Source: Tenacibaculum todarodis (GTDB lineage Bacteria; Bacteroidota; Bacteroidia; Flavobacteriales; Flavobacteriaceae). From it: DNA of 64,000 nucleotides. A program made the position numbers and the translations under genes. Shown here piece after piece: positions 25,395 to 31,962 of this stretch; within the stretch, counting starts at the first letter, position 1; each line of letters opens with the position of its first letter. The notes under the pieces are model-generated. The model did no database searches, was not told where the DNA came from, and saw only the letters and a program-made list of their open reading frames with translations. Location: NCBI RefSeq assembly GCF_001889045.1, contig NZ_CP018155.1, positions 2,544,001 through 2,608,000 of the forward strand. The letters run 5' to 3'.

Positions 25395-25823
25395 TTATTT
25401 TTTGTGTAAATGAATAGCTGTTTTTACATCAGCAAATTGGCGAAACATTTCCATTACACCACAATATTTTTCTACAGATAAATTAACTGCTTTTTCTATT
25501 TTTTCAGTTTGTAAGTCACCTCCAGTAAAATGATAATCAACTTGTACTTTGTTGTAAAATTTTGGGTGTTCATCCGTTAATTCTGCGGTAATTTCAATTT
25601 TAAATTCTTCTGCTTCAGCACGCATTTTCTTCAATAAAGAAACAACGTCTAATCCAGAACAACCTGCAAGAGAAGATAACATTAATGCTTTTGGACCAAA
25701 ACCAACTGTGTTGTCATTTTCTTCATCAGAAGTAGAAAACATGGTTAATTTATGTCCACTTGGATTGTCAGATTCAAATTGTACTTTTTCTGTCCAAACG
25801 GTAGTTACTGTATTTGTATTCAT
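25395..25823 (-). CDS. OsmC family peroxiredoxin-like protein
   Basis: A 142-residue protein with the OsmC pattern: GPKALMLSSLAGCSGLDVVSLL containing the first redox cysteine and VEKYCGVMEMF containing the second. Such proteins reduce organic hydroperoxides or act in sulfur metabolism; subfamily cannot be fixed here. It precedes recJ with a 14-base gap. A TATTTTTG box lies upstream on the minus strand (25880-25887). Confidence 0.85.
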   Translation of the reverse strand: MNTNTVTTVWTEKVQFESDNPSGHKLTMFSTSDEENDNTVGFGPKALMLSSLAGCSGLDVVSLLKKMRAEAEEFKIEITAELTDEHPKFYNKVQVDYHFTGGDLQTEKIEKAVNLSVEKYCGVMEMFRQFADVKTAIHLHKK

Positions 25824-25879
25824 AATTGCTGTTAAATTCTCGATTATTAAAAAATGATGTATTAAATTGTGCTTTCATA

Positions 25880-25887
25880 CAAAAATA
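25880..25887 (-). promoter_or_regulatory. Promoter -7 box of the osmC-recJ operon
   Basis: The minus strand reads TATTTTTG, an exact TAnnTTTG match 56 bases before the osmC start, in the 85-base divergent region shared with the carboxymuconolactone-decarboxylase-like gene. Confidence 0.45.
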
Positions 25888-25908
25888 AGACAATTAAAAA
25901 TATAAAAT

Positions 25909-26511
25909 ATGGCATTAGTAACACCATTATCAGCAGAACACGATTTAGAAACAAAAGAATTAGCAGAATTTTTTAATGAAACCTTGGGTTTTTGTCCGAA
26001 TTCGGTTTTAACTATGCAACGTAGACCCGCCATTTCTAAGGCTTTTATCAATTTGAATAAAGCAGTTATGGCAAATGAAGGAAAAGTTACTTCAGCCTTA
26101 AAAAGAATGATTGCTTGGGTTTCAAGTAACGCAACAGGTTGTAGATATTGCCAAGCACATGCAATTAGAGCTGCAGAACGTTATGGAGCAGAACAAGAGC
26201 AATTAGATAATATTTGGGAATATAAAACACATGCAGCGTTTTCTGATGCAGAAAGAGCCGCTTTAGACTTTTCTTTGGCGGCTTCTATGGTGCCAAATGC
26301 AGTTGATGCAAAAATTAAAGAAGAACTGTATAAATATTGGGACGAAGGTGAAATTGTAGAAATGTTAGGTGTAATTTCTCTCTTCGGATATTTAAACCGT
26401 TGGAACGATTCTATGGGAACAACTTTAGAGGAAGATGCAATAGATTCTGGAAATCAGTTTTTAGGAAAACATGGTTTTGAGGTTGGAAAACACGATGGTT
26501 CTAAGTATTAA
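25909..26511 (+). CDS. Carboxymuconolactone decarboxylase / AhpD-like protein
   Basis: A 200-residue all-helical protein of the AhpD-like fold. The redox motif is SNATGCRYCQAHAIRAAERYG (CxxCxxH), the usual signature of peroxidase-type members. It is divergent from osmC, another peroxide-defence type protein, and the two share a short promoter region. A role in peroxide or thiol metabolism is likely; true carboxymuconolactone decarboxylase activity is not implied. Confidence 0.85.
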   Translation: MALVTPLSAEHDLETKELAEFFNETLGFCPNSVLTMQRRPAISKAFINLNKAVMANEGKVTSALKRMIAWVSSNATGCRYCQAHAIRAAERYGAEQEQLDNIWEYKTHAAFSDAERAALDFSLAASMVPNAVDAKIKEELYKYWDEGEIVEMLGVISLFGYLNRWNDSMGTTLEEDAIDSGNQFLGKHGFEVGKHDGSKY

Positions 26512-26526
26512 TTAATGAAAAATAAT

Positions 26527-26602
26527 TGTCATTTCGAAATGAGAGAAGAATGAACGATTGAGAAATCTTTTAGATTCCTCTTCCTTCGTCATCGGAATGA
26601 CA
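26527..26602. repeat. Interspersed inverted repeat, TGTCATTTCGAAATGA type
   Basis: The element begins TGTCATTTCGAAATGAGAGA and ends TCATCGGAATGACA, with internal CGATTGAGAAATCT. Two further copies lie at 27201-27287 and 27295-27388, partly in the opposite orientation. It belongs to the same broad family as 17571-17649. Confidence 0.8.
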
Positions 26603-26607
26603 AATTA

Positions 26608-27180
26608 TTAACTTAAAACTGAAGCGACTCTTTTTTGCAATTCCGGAATTACATTTTTTTCAAACCACGGATTTTTTGTTAGCCAAAATCTATTTCTAGG
26701 TGAAGGATGAGGAAGCGTAAAGTACTTTGGCAAGTATTCCGGATAGTTATCTACCGTTTCCGTAAGCGTTCGTTTAGCGGTTTCTTTTAAGTAATATTTT
26801 TGCGCATACATTCCAATTAGAATAATCATTTCTAGATTTGGCATGTTGTCAAACAATTGTTTGTGCCATTGTGGAGCGCATTCTTTTCGTGGAGGTTTAT
26901 CGCCAGTTTTTCCTTTTCCAGGATAACAAAAACCCATAGGTACAATTGCAAAATTTTCTACGTTGTAGAAATCTTCATCAGAAACATTGAGCCATTTACG
27001 TAATTGTTTTCCGCTGGCATCATCCCACGGAATTCCAGATTTGTGAACTTTTGTTCCGGGAGCTTGACCAATAATTACAATTTTAGATTTTTTATGACCC
27101 GTAACAACAGGATTTGCGCCCAAATCTAAATGAGGTTCGCAAATGGTACATTGTTTTATTTCTGAAAGTAGGTTTTGCAT
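26608..27180 (-). CDS. Uracil-DNA glycosylase superfamily protein
   Basis: A 190-residue protein with the superfamily motifs IIGQAPGTKVHKSGIPWDD (motif 1) and TLPHPSPRNRFWL (motif 2). The first segment has CTICEPHLDLGANPVV, the start typical of this Bacteroidota/Proteobacteria subfamily. Four-cysteine 4Fe-4S ligands of family 4 UDGs are not evident. It probably excises damaged or deaminated bases, but activity in this subfamily is poorly defined. Confidence 0.8.
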   Translation of the reverse strand: MQNLLSEIKQCTICEPHLDLGANPVVTGHKKSKIVIIGQAPGTKVHKSGIPWDDASGKQLRKWLNVSDEDFYNVENFAIVPMGFCYPGKGKTGDKPPRKECAPQWHKQLFDNMPNLEMIILIGMYAQKYYLKETAKRTLTETVDNYPEYLPKYFTLPHPSPRNRFWLTKNPWFEKNVIPELQKRVASVLS

Positions 27181-27200
27181 TTATTAAAAGTATAAGTTTT

Positions 27201-27388
27201 TGTTATTCCGACAGAGGTACTATGAGGAATCTTTTTTAAATTATTCTGAGATTTCTCAATCGCAAAAAAGCTCATTTCGAAATGACAAATCCAGTGTCAT
27301 TCCGAATGACGAAGGAAGAGGAATCTCTTTTGTGTCTAAATGAGTGAGATTTCTCAATCGTTCATTCTTCTCTCATTTCGAAATGACA
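27201..27388. repeat. Two adjacent copies of the TGTCATT...AATGACA repeat
   Basis: Copy 1 spans 27201-27287 (TGTTATTCCG ... TTTCGAAATGACA) and copy 2 spans 27295-27388 (TGTCATTCCGAATGACGAAG ... TTTCGAAATGACA). Both carry GAGATTTCTCAATCG inside. Together with 26527-26602 they bracket the uracil-DNA glycosylase-family gene on both sides. Confidence 0.8.
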
Positions 27389-27390
27389 TG

Positions 27391-27735
27391 CTAACTTTTC
27401 AAAGCTAAAGCTTCACTTTCAAAAGACAAACCTTCAAAACCAGATTTCATAAAGTTTCTAATATTTTGATGACTTGTTCCGTTTTCGTCTTCTAAAACAT
27501 TCTTATAATGTTCACCAAAACAAAATAGTGCTTCTTTTTTTTGTAGTTTTTGAAGCTTTGCAAACGCAAACAACTTACAAGAACCTGAATTTTCTCCAGC
27601 ATTGTTTTTAATGCCTCCATTTGTAAAAACTGTTGGCGTAAACGTATAATTGTCTTCAATTACTTGCATGGTTTCTGCAAATACTATGGAAGTTGGATTC
27701 GCTTTTAATTTGGTTTTGAATTCTTGGATTATCAT
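27391..27735 (-). CDS. HopJ-family small protein
   Basis: A 114-residue protein matching the HopJ family (pattern FAETMQVIEDNYTFTPTVF, GSCKLFAFAKLQ, ALFCFGEHYKNVL, HQNIRNFMKSG). The family name comes from a Pseudomonas type III effector, but such genes are widespread in free-living bacteria without type III systems. None is seen here, so an effector role is unlikely. Function unknown. Confidence 0.8.
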   Translation of the reverse strand: MIIQEFKTKLKANPTSIVFAETMQVIEDNYTFTPTVFTNGGIKNNAGENSGSCKLFAFAKLQKLQKKEALFCFGEHYKNVLEDENGTSHQNIRNFMKSGFEGLSFESEALALKS

Positions 27736-28202
27736 TTAGTTTTTTATTAGAAATTATAATATAGTTTTTTTCACGAAAAGAACAAAATATGAAGATGTAA
27801 GTTTTGTTTTTTAGAACCCGTAACTAACTGTTAATTAATTATTTGTGTTTTTAAGTTAATTTTGTCCTTATTTTTGGTTCTTACTTTTTTAATTTTTGTG
27901 TTTTATAAAATTACATGTCTTAAGAAATTACATTCAGATTTTTAAATTTGTAAAAAACTAGATTACCATTATTAAGGAAGATTTAAATTTTAATAAAATA
28001 TTTTAGCAATATAATACTATAATTCCCTGAAAGCATTGTTTTTAAAGAGGTTTAGTTAAGTGCGATTTTAATGTCCTTTTTTGAAATCTTCAATAATAGT
28101 ATACTTGAATTCATTAATTAAGTGAAACTACGGAATTGTAGTTTCAAAAAAAGAATAAATAAGTAAAGTTGAAATTACTTTTGCAAAACAAAATTGGAAA
28201 TT
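27736..28202. other. 467-base AT-rich intergenic region
   Basis: This divergent gap between the HopJ-family gene and a small plus-strand gene contains no convincing ORF, no hairpin terminator and no recognisable repeat. A chance-level TATTTTTG box lies at 27869-27876. It could hold an unrecognised RNA gene, but nothing in the sequence shows one. Confidence 0.5.
28176..28183 (+). promoter_or_regulatory. Possible promoter -7 box for the small membrane protein
   Basis: TACTTTTG matches TAnnTTTG exactly, 19 bases before the ATG at 28203. No TTG is seen at the usual spacing. Confidence 0.4.
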
Positions 28203-28415
28203 ATGGAAACATGGCATTATATACTAATTATATCTACAGTTGTAACTGGAGTAATTCGAGTTATAATTAAAGTTATAGATGAAAAGTCAATTTTAAAAAA
28301 GATGGATAAAATCAATCAAATTTATCCTAATTCAACTATCGAAGAGTCTGGAGATTTTATAAAGAAAACCAAAAAGAAATATTATTTTTTTGATAGTAAG
28401 GATAAAAAAACTTGA
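28203..28415 (+). CDS. Small single-helix membrane protein
   Basis: A 70-residue protein from ATG 28203. One membrane helix (about residues 3-22, HYILIISTVVTGVIRVIIKV) is followed by a basic hydrophilic tail ending KKYYFFDSKDKKT. An in-frame TTG at 28194 could add three residues, but the ATG with the promoter box 19 bases upstream is preferred. No family recognised. Confidence 0.5.
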   Translation: METWHYILIISTVVTGVIRVIIKVIDEKSILKKMDKINQIYPNSTIEESGDFIKKTKKKYYFFDSKDKKT

Positions 28416-28538
28416 TTTGATATTTACAAATCTTCCTTGTCAAGTAAAAATTTGTGATAGATTTGTCTTCAGGTTCTGGAGGTTTTTTTATTAAGTTCTC
28501 TCCTGCGCTCGAACTGACAATTGTTACATTTAAATTGA

Positions 28539-29210
28539 TTACTTCTTCCCTTCAACCACTACAACAATTTCACCTTTTGGAGGTTTGTTTGTGTAATACG
28601 CTAAAACCTCAGTTGCAGTTCCTCTAATGGTTTCTTCAAACATTTTTGTGAGTTCTCTACTTACTGAAACTTGTCTATCTGCTCCAAAATATTCTATAAA
28701 ATGCCCTAACGTTTTCACTAATTTATGAGGAGATTCGTAAAAAATCATGGTTCTAGTTTCTTCTGCCAACGCTAAAAAACGCGTTTGTCTTCCTTTTTTT
28801 ACGGGTAAAAAACCTTCGAAAACAAACTTATCATTTGGCAAACCAGAGTTTACCAACGCAGGTACAAAAGCTGTTGCGCCAGGTAAACATTCCACTTCAA
28901 TATTATTTTGTACACAAGCTCTGGTTAATAAAAAACCAGGATCAGAAATTGCAGGAGTTCCAGCATCAGAAATTAGTGCGCAAGTTTCTCCGTTTTTTAA
29001 TCGGTTTAAAACACCGTCAATAGATTTATGCTCATTGTGCATATGATGACTGTGCATTTGCGTAGCAATCTCAAAATGTTTTAAGAGTTTTCCGCTTGTA
29101 CGTGTGTCTTCTGCTAAAATAAAATCGACTTCTTTTAAAACTCTAATAGCTCTAAAAGTAATGTCTTCTAAATTTCCGATTGGTGTTGGTACTAAATATA
29201 ATTTTGACAT
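28539..29210 (-). CDS. rsmI: 16S rRNA (cytidine1402-2'-O)-methyltransferase
   Basis: A 223-residue tetrapyrrole-methylase-fold enzyme. Motifs are LYLVPTPIGNLEDITFRAI, ILAEDTRTSGKLL and ALISDAGTPAISDPGF, all diagnostic of RsmI, which methylates the ribose of C1402 in the ribosomal P site. It is somewhat shorter than the E. coli protein (286), lacking the C-terminal extension, which is common in this phylum. Confidence 0.93.
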   Translation of the reverse strand: MSKLYLVPTPIGNLEDITFRAIRVLKEVDFILAEDTRTSGKLLKHFEIATQMHSHHMHNEHKSIDGVLNRLKNGETCALISDAGTPAISDPGFLLTRACVQNNIEVECLPGATAFVPALVNSGLPNDKFVFEGFLPVKKGRQTRFLALAEETRTMIFYESPHKLVKTLGHFIEYFGADRQVSVSRELTKMFEETIRGTATEVLAYYTNKPPKGEIVVVVEGKK

Positions 29211-29244
29211 ATATCCTGATATAAAGCTGTAAAGTTACAATAAA

Positions 29245-29267
29245 AAAGCCGCTAAAAAAGCGGCTTT
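29245..29267 (-). terminator. Terminator after the methanethiol S-methyltransferase-like gene
   Basis: AAAGCCGC and GCGGCTTT pair around a 7-base loop. On the minus strand the stem is followed by TTTTTT, so it ends transcription from the gene at 29291-30022 before rsmI. Confidence 0.8.
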
Positions 29268-29290
29268 AGAATGTGTTTTAGTGTGATTGT

Positions 29291-30022
29291 TTATTTTTTA
29301 AACTTTGTAAAAGGAATAATCATTGGTGTAGACTTTTGGTAATCTCTATAATTTTCTCCATGTATTTTTAGTAAATCTTTTTCTTCTAAAAATTTAACAG
29401 CAACAAAGATGTAGATAGTTGTAACTGCTGCAAAAAGTAAATGACCTTGTGTCATAATGGGCGTTGCCCAAAATGCAATTACAAAACCTAACATTAGTGG
29501 ATGACGTACTAAACTGTAAAAAAAGTTCATCTTAAATTGTGGATCTGTTAGTGTTTTACTTTTAAAGTTTTGGAATACTTGTAATAATCCGAATAAATGA
29601 AAATGACTTATTAAAAAAGTAGAAATTAGTACAATTGCCCAACCTAACCAGAAAATACAAGTTATAATTGTTGCGTATAATTCTCCTTCAACATTCCAAA
29701 CAATTGCTGTCATTGGTTGCCATTTCCAATAGATTAAAATCAGTGCTAAACTTGAAAAGAGTACATAAATACTTCTTTCCATTGAAGCTCCAAAAATAGT
29801 ATTCCACCATTTTTTAAAACCTGGTCTTGCCATAATACTATGCTGTAATGCAAAAACGGTAAGCAATAATAAATTGATAACAATTGCGTAAGAACTTGTT
29901 TCTCCAGTGTCAATTGTTTTAGTTACAAAAAGATTACCTACAAAGGCAATGGAATATAAAAATGTTGCAAAAAAGATAAAATAGGAAGCAATACCGAATA
30001 CAAGAATGAGTAGTTTTTTCAT
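29291..30022 (-). CDS. Methanethiol S-methyltransferase-like (MddA/NnrU family) membrane protein
   Basis: A 243-residue membrane protein with five to six helices. It resembles MddA, which methylates methanethiol to dimethyl sulfide: the N-terminal ...YSIAFVGNLFVTKTIDTG, the LQHSIMARPGFKKWW segment, the ERSIYVLFSSLAL segment and the C-terminal SLVRHPLMLGF plus HGENYRDY, a membrane methyltransferase signature. NnrU or isoprenylcysteine-methyltransferase-like proteins are the alternatives. The frame extends 14 codons upstream, but the ATG at 30022 starts a typical helix, so it is chosen. Confidence 0.7.
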   Translation of the reverse strand: MKKLLILVFGIASYFIFFATFLYSIAFVGNLFVTKTIDTGETSSYAIVINLLLLTVFALQHSIMARPGFKKWWNTIFGASMERSIYVLFSSLALILIYWKWQPMTAIVWNVEGELYATIITCIFWLGWAIVLISTFLISHFHLFGLLQVFQNFKSKTLTDPQFKMNFFYSLVRHPLMLGFVIAFWATPIMTQGHLLFAAVTTIYIFVAVKFLEEKDLLKIHGENYRDYQKSTPMIIPFTKFKK

Positions 30023-30122
30023 GATAATAAAGTTTAGATTCGTAAAAGAATTGTTACTTCCCAATCTTGTTTTTCTATCAGAAAATTGCCCAAGAAGTAT
30101 GAATTCATAAATAAGGGCATTC

Positions 30123-30130
30123 CAAATGTA
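30123..30130 (-). promoter_or_regulatory. Promoter -7 box of the mddA-like gene
   Basis: The minus strand reads TACATTTG, an exact TAnnTTTG match about 100 bases upstream of the start at 30022. It implies a leader of about 95 bases. Confidence 0.4.
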
Positions 30131-30180
30131 CGAATTTAAACAGTGATTTTATTGAAAATCAATTAATTAGGGGTGTTTTC

Positions 30181-30540
30181 CTAAATTGATTCATAGGTTT
30201 CCACGGTAATGTCAGCAATTATATCTCCAGTATGTTTTATAGAAAGTGGTTCAAACAGCATTATGTGTACTTCTTTTTTTGCAATAGGTTTGTGTTCTAC
30301 TCCTTTTGGAACAATATAGAATTCACCTTTGTTTAAAGTTACTGTTTTATCACGTAATTCAATATCTAAAGAACCTTTTACTACCATAAAAAGCTCGTCT
30401 TCATTATCGTGTTTATGAAAAACGAATTCGCCTTTTAGTTTTGCTAGTAATATTTGTTGTCCGTTTAATTCACCTACTTTTTTGGGCGACCAATGGTCTG
30501 AAAAAAGTTTAAATTTTTCTTGAAGATTAATTACACTCAT
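30181..30540 (-). CDS. Cupin domain protein
   Basis: A 119-residue single cupin. Metal-binding motif 1 reads FHKHDNEDELFMVVKGSLDIEL (His, His, Glu) and motif 2 reads GEFYIVPKGVEHKP. It probably binds a metal and a small ligand; no enzyme activity can be assigned. The gene follows the MarR regulator by 24 bases on the same strand, so it is probably under that regulator's control. Confidence 0.8.
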   Translation of the reverse strand: MSVINLQEKFKLFSDHWSPKKVGELNGQQILLAKLKGEFVFHKHDNEDELFMVVKGSLDIELRDKTVTLNKGEFYIVPKGVEHKPIAKKEVHIMLFEPLSIKHTGDIIADITVETYESI

Positions 30541-30564
30541 AAAAACAAATCTACAAAAGAATTA

Positions 30565-31173
30565 TTAAGAAGCGTTTTCAAACTCATCACAGTCCAATCT
30601 AATTTCAGAATTTAATAATTCTTTTTCAAGTAAATTACAATGATGTTTCTTATTGTTTTTTGAATAAAACTTACAAGCAAAGCAAGTTCTTTGAACTGTT
30701 AAAATGTTTTTTTGGTTTAACTGATAAATCAGAGAACTCAATGTAGAAAATAATTTTTCTTGTTCTTTTTGTGGTATTTTTTCTATCTCTGAATAAATAG
30801 GGTTTCCATAATCGTCATTTTTTAACACCGTATTTTTTCCTAATTCAGATAAGAAAATAGTGTAGCTACGGCTATCAGAAGAAGAGTAATCTTTTACAAT
30901 CATTTCCTTTTTTTCTAAGGCTTTAATTGCATCGCTAATTGTTGGTTTGGTTACATTAAATTCTTTAGCTAAATAACTTACATTACAATAGGTTGCTTTG
31001 TGATTTTGAATAAAAATAAGAATTTGGATCTGTATTGGACTCAACCCAAACTCTTTTGCTTTTTCCCAAAGTAATACCTTAAAAGCTTCAGAAATACGTT
31101 GTAAACCAACAACAATCTTGTTGGTTACATTAGTATTTTTATCTATTTGAGTTATTTTGTTTTCCTTCTTCAT
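30565..31173 (-). CDS. MarR family regulator with C-terminal four-cysteine cluster
   Basis: A 202-residue protein. The MarR winged-helix core spans about residues 18-155 (TYCNVSYLAKEFNVTKPTIS is the DNA-recognition region). The C-terminal extension carries C164-x2-C167-x11-C179-x15-C195, a metal- or FeS-binding pattern, with histidines before C179. The frame opens further to 31188, but that start would lie inside a perfect palindromic operator, so ATG 31173 is chosen. The promoter and operator just upstream indicate autoregulation; the cupin gene follows in the same operon. Confidence 0.85.
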   Translation of the reverse strand: MKKENKITQIDKNTNVTNKIVVGLQRISEAFKVLLWEKAKEFGLSPIQIQILIFIQNHKATYCNVSYLAKEFNVTKPTISDAIKALEKKEMIVKDYSSSDSRSYTIFLSELGKNTVLKNDDYGNPIYSEIEKIPQKEQEKLFSTLSSLIYQLNQKNILTVQRTCFACKFYSKNNKKHHCNLLEKELLNSEIRLDCDEFENAS

Positions 31174-31179
31174 AAAAAT

Positions 31180-31205
31180 GCCTATCAACTTTAAAGTTGA
31201 TAGGC
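31180..31205 (-). promoter_or_regulatory. Perfect 26-bp palindromic operator of the MarR gene
   Basis: The half-site GCCTATCAACTTT is followed directly by its exact reverse complement. The palindrome covers the predicted transcription start and ends 6 bases before the MarR start codon. Its symmetry and place fit binding by the MarR dimer. Confidence 0.7.
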
Positions 31206-31237
31206 AAAGTTAGTAATCCTAATTATATTAATTGCAA
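31205..31237 (-). promoter_or_regulatory. Promoter of the MarR-cupin operon
   Basis: The minus strand has TTG (31235-31237), a 22-base spacer and TAACTTTG (31205-31212), a full Bacteroidota-type promoter. The -33 part lies in the end of the DUF2024 gene, and the palindrome starts at the -7 box. Confidence 0.65.
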
Positions 31238-31488
31238 TTTTCCATTTCAATAATGTAAAATCCTTCTTTATTAATAGAATCGATTACTTTCTTGGGGGCT
31301 TCTTCAATATGACAAAACCTACATTTTTTTGTACTAAGATTAGTTTGTTGTACTTTTTTTAGTGTTAAATACTCTTTTCCATATTTGTAAACATCATTAA
31401 CCGAAGTGTTTGTTTCAACCAAAATATCAAAATGCATTAGCGCCCCACAATCTTTTTTAACATACGTATCGTAAACAGAAACTTTCAT
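31228..31488 (-). CDS. DUF2024 family protein
   Basis: An 86-residue protein with the DUF2024 pattern: KVSVYDTYVKKDCGALMHFD at the start, KKCRFCHIEEAP in the middle and GFYIIEMENCN at the end. The CxxC and the terminal cysteine suggest metal binding or redox activity. Biochemical role unknown. It starts 2 bases after the thioredoxin-like gene, which implies a common transcript and possibly a joint redox function. Confidence 0.85.
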   Translation of the reverse strand: MKVSVYDTYVKKDCGALMHFDILVETNTSVNDVYKYGKEYLTLKKVQQTNLSTKKCRFCHIEEAPKKVIDSINKEGFYIIEMENCN

Positions 31489-31490
31489 TA

Positions 31491-31724
31491 TTAACCTCTT
31501 ACATCTGCCATAGATGCACCAAAATTAATATGCAATACATTTCCGTTTGGCGTTACCAATGCAGGCACAGATTTAACACCTGCATTTTCTGCGGTATCTA
31601 ATTTACTTCGGTCTTCTCCAAGATTAACTATTTCTACGTTAGATTCTCCAACAAGTGTAACAATGTCGTGTTCTGCACTAATACAAACAGGGCATCCTGC
31701 GTGATAAAAAATTGATTTTTTCAT
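31491..31724 (-). CDS. Thioredoxin/glutaredoxin-like protein (CPVC)
   Basis: A 77-residue thioredoxin-fold protein. The active site is FYHAGCPVCISAEHD, and the cis-proline loop is AGVKSVPALVTPNG. It is shorter than normal thioredoxin, closer in size to glutaredoxin. The frame extends upstream to 31754, but that region holds the promoter box, so ATG 31724 is used. It heads a two-gene unit with DUF2024, adjacent to the MarR-cupin unit. Confidence 0.82.
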   Translation of the reverse strand: MKKSIFYHAGCPVCISAEHDIVTLVGESNVEIVNLGEDRSKLDTAENAGVKSVPALVTPNGNVLHINFGASMADVRG

Positions 31725-31751
31725 GTTATATAAATTTGAATTATTATGATA

Positions 31752-31776
31752 CAAATATAGTAAGGATTCCTAACTA
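31752..31776 (-). promoter_or_regulatory. Promoter and inverted repeat upstream of the thioredoxin-like gene
   Basis: The minus strand reads TATATTTG (31752-31759), an exact TAnnTTTG box. The inverted repeat TAGTnAGGAnTCCTnACTA (31758-31776) touches the box and fills the spacer towards -33, a normal repressor position. Its sequence differs from the MarR palindrome at 31180. Confidence 0.55.
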
Positions 31777-31878
31777 AAAAAAATATTATTTAGTTTTTTT
31801 AAATTTGAAGCAAAAAGTTTAAATAAGATTCTACCAACAAATGAGTTTCTTAATTACTTAATATTCTTAGGTTTTGTT

Positions 31879-31886
31879 TAAATTTG
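31879..31886 (+). promoter_or_regulatory. Promoter -7 box of aspS
   Basis: TAAATTTG matches TAnnTTTG exactly, 76 bases before the aspS start, implying a leader of about 70 bases. Confidence 0.5.
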
Positions 31887-31962
31887 CAGCTTTAGAATCG
31901 GAAATAAACTCCGAGAACAGTTTTAGGAAATTCCGCTTTGCGGAAGCAAATTTTGAAGAGAA

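Noticed and set aside
27391..27735. Type III secretion effector (HopJ name)
   Set aside because: No type III secretion genes are present and the family is widespread in bacteria without such systems.
27869..27876. TATTTTTG as a promoter in the 27.7-28.2 kb gap
   Set aside because: No gene follows at a fitting distance, and in such AT-rich DNA this box occurs by chance.
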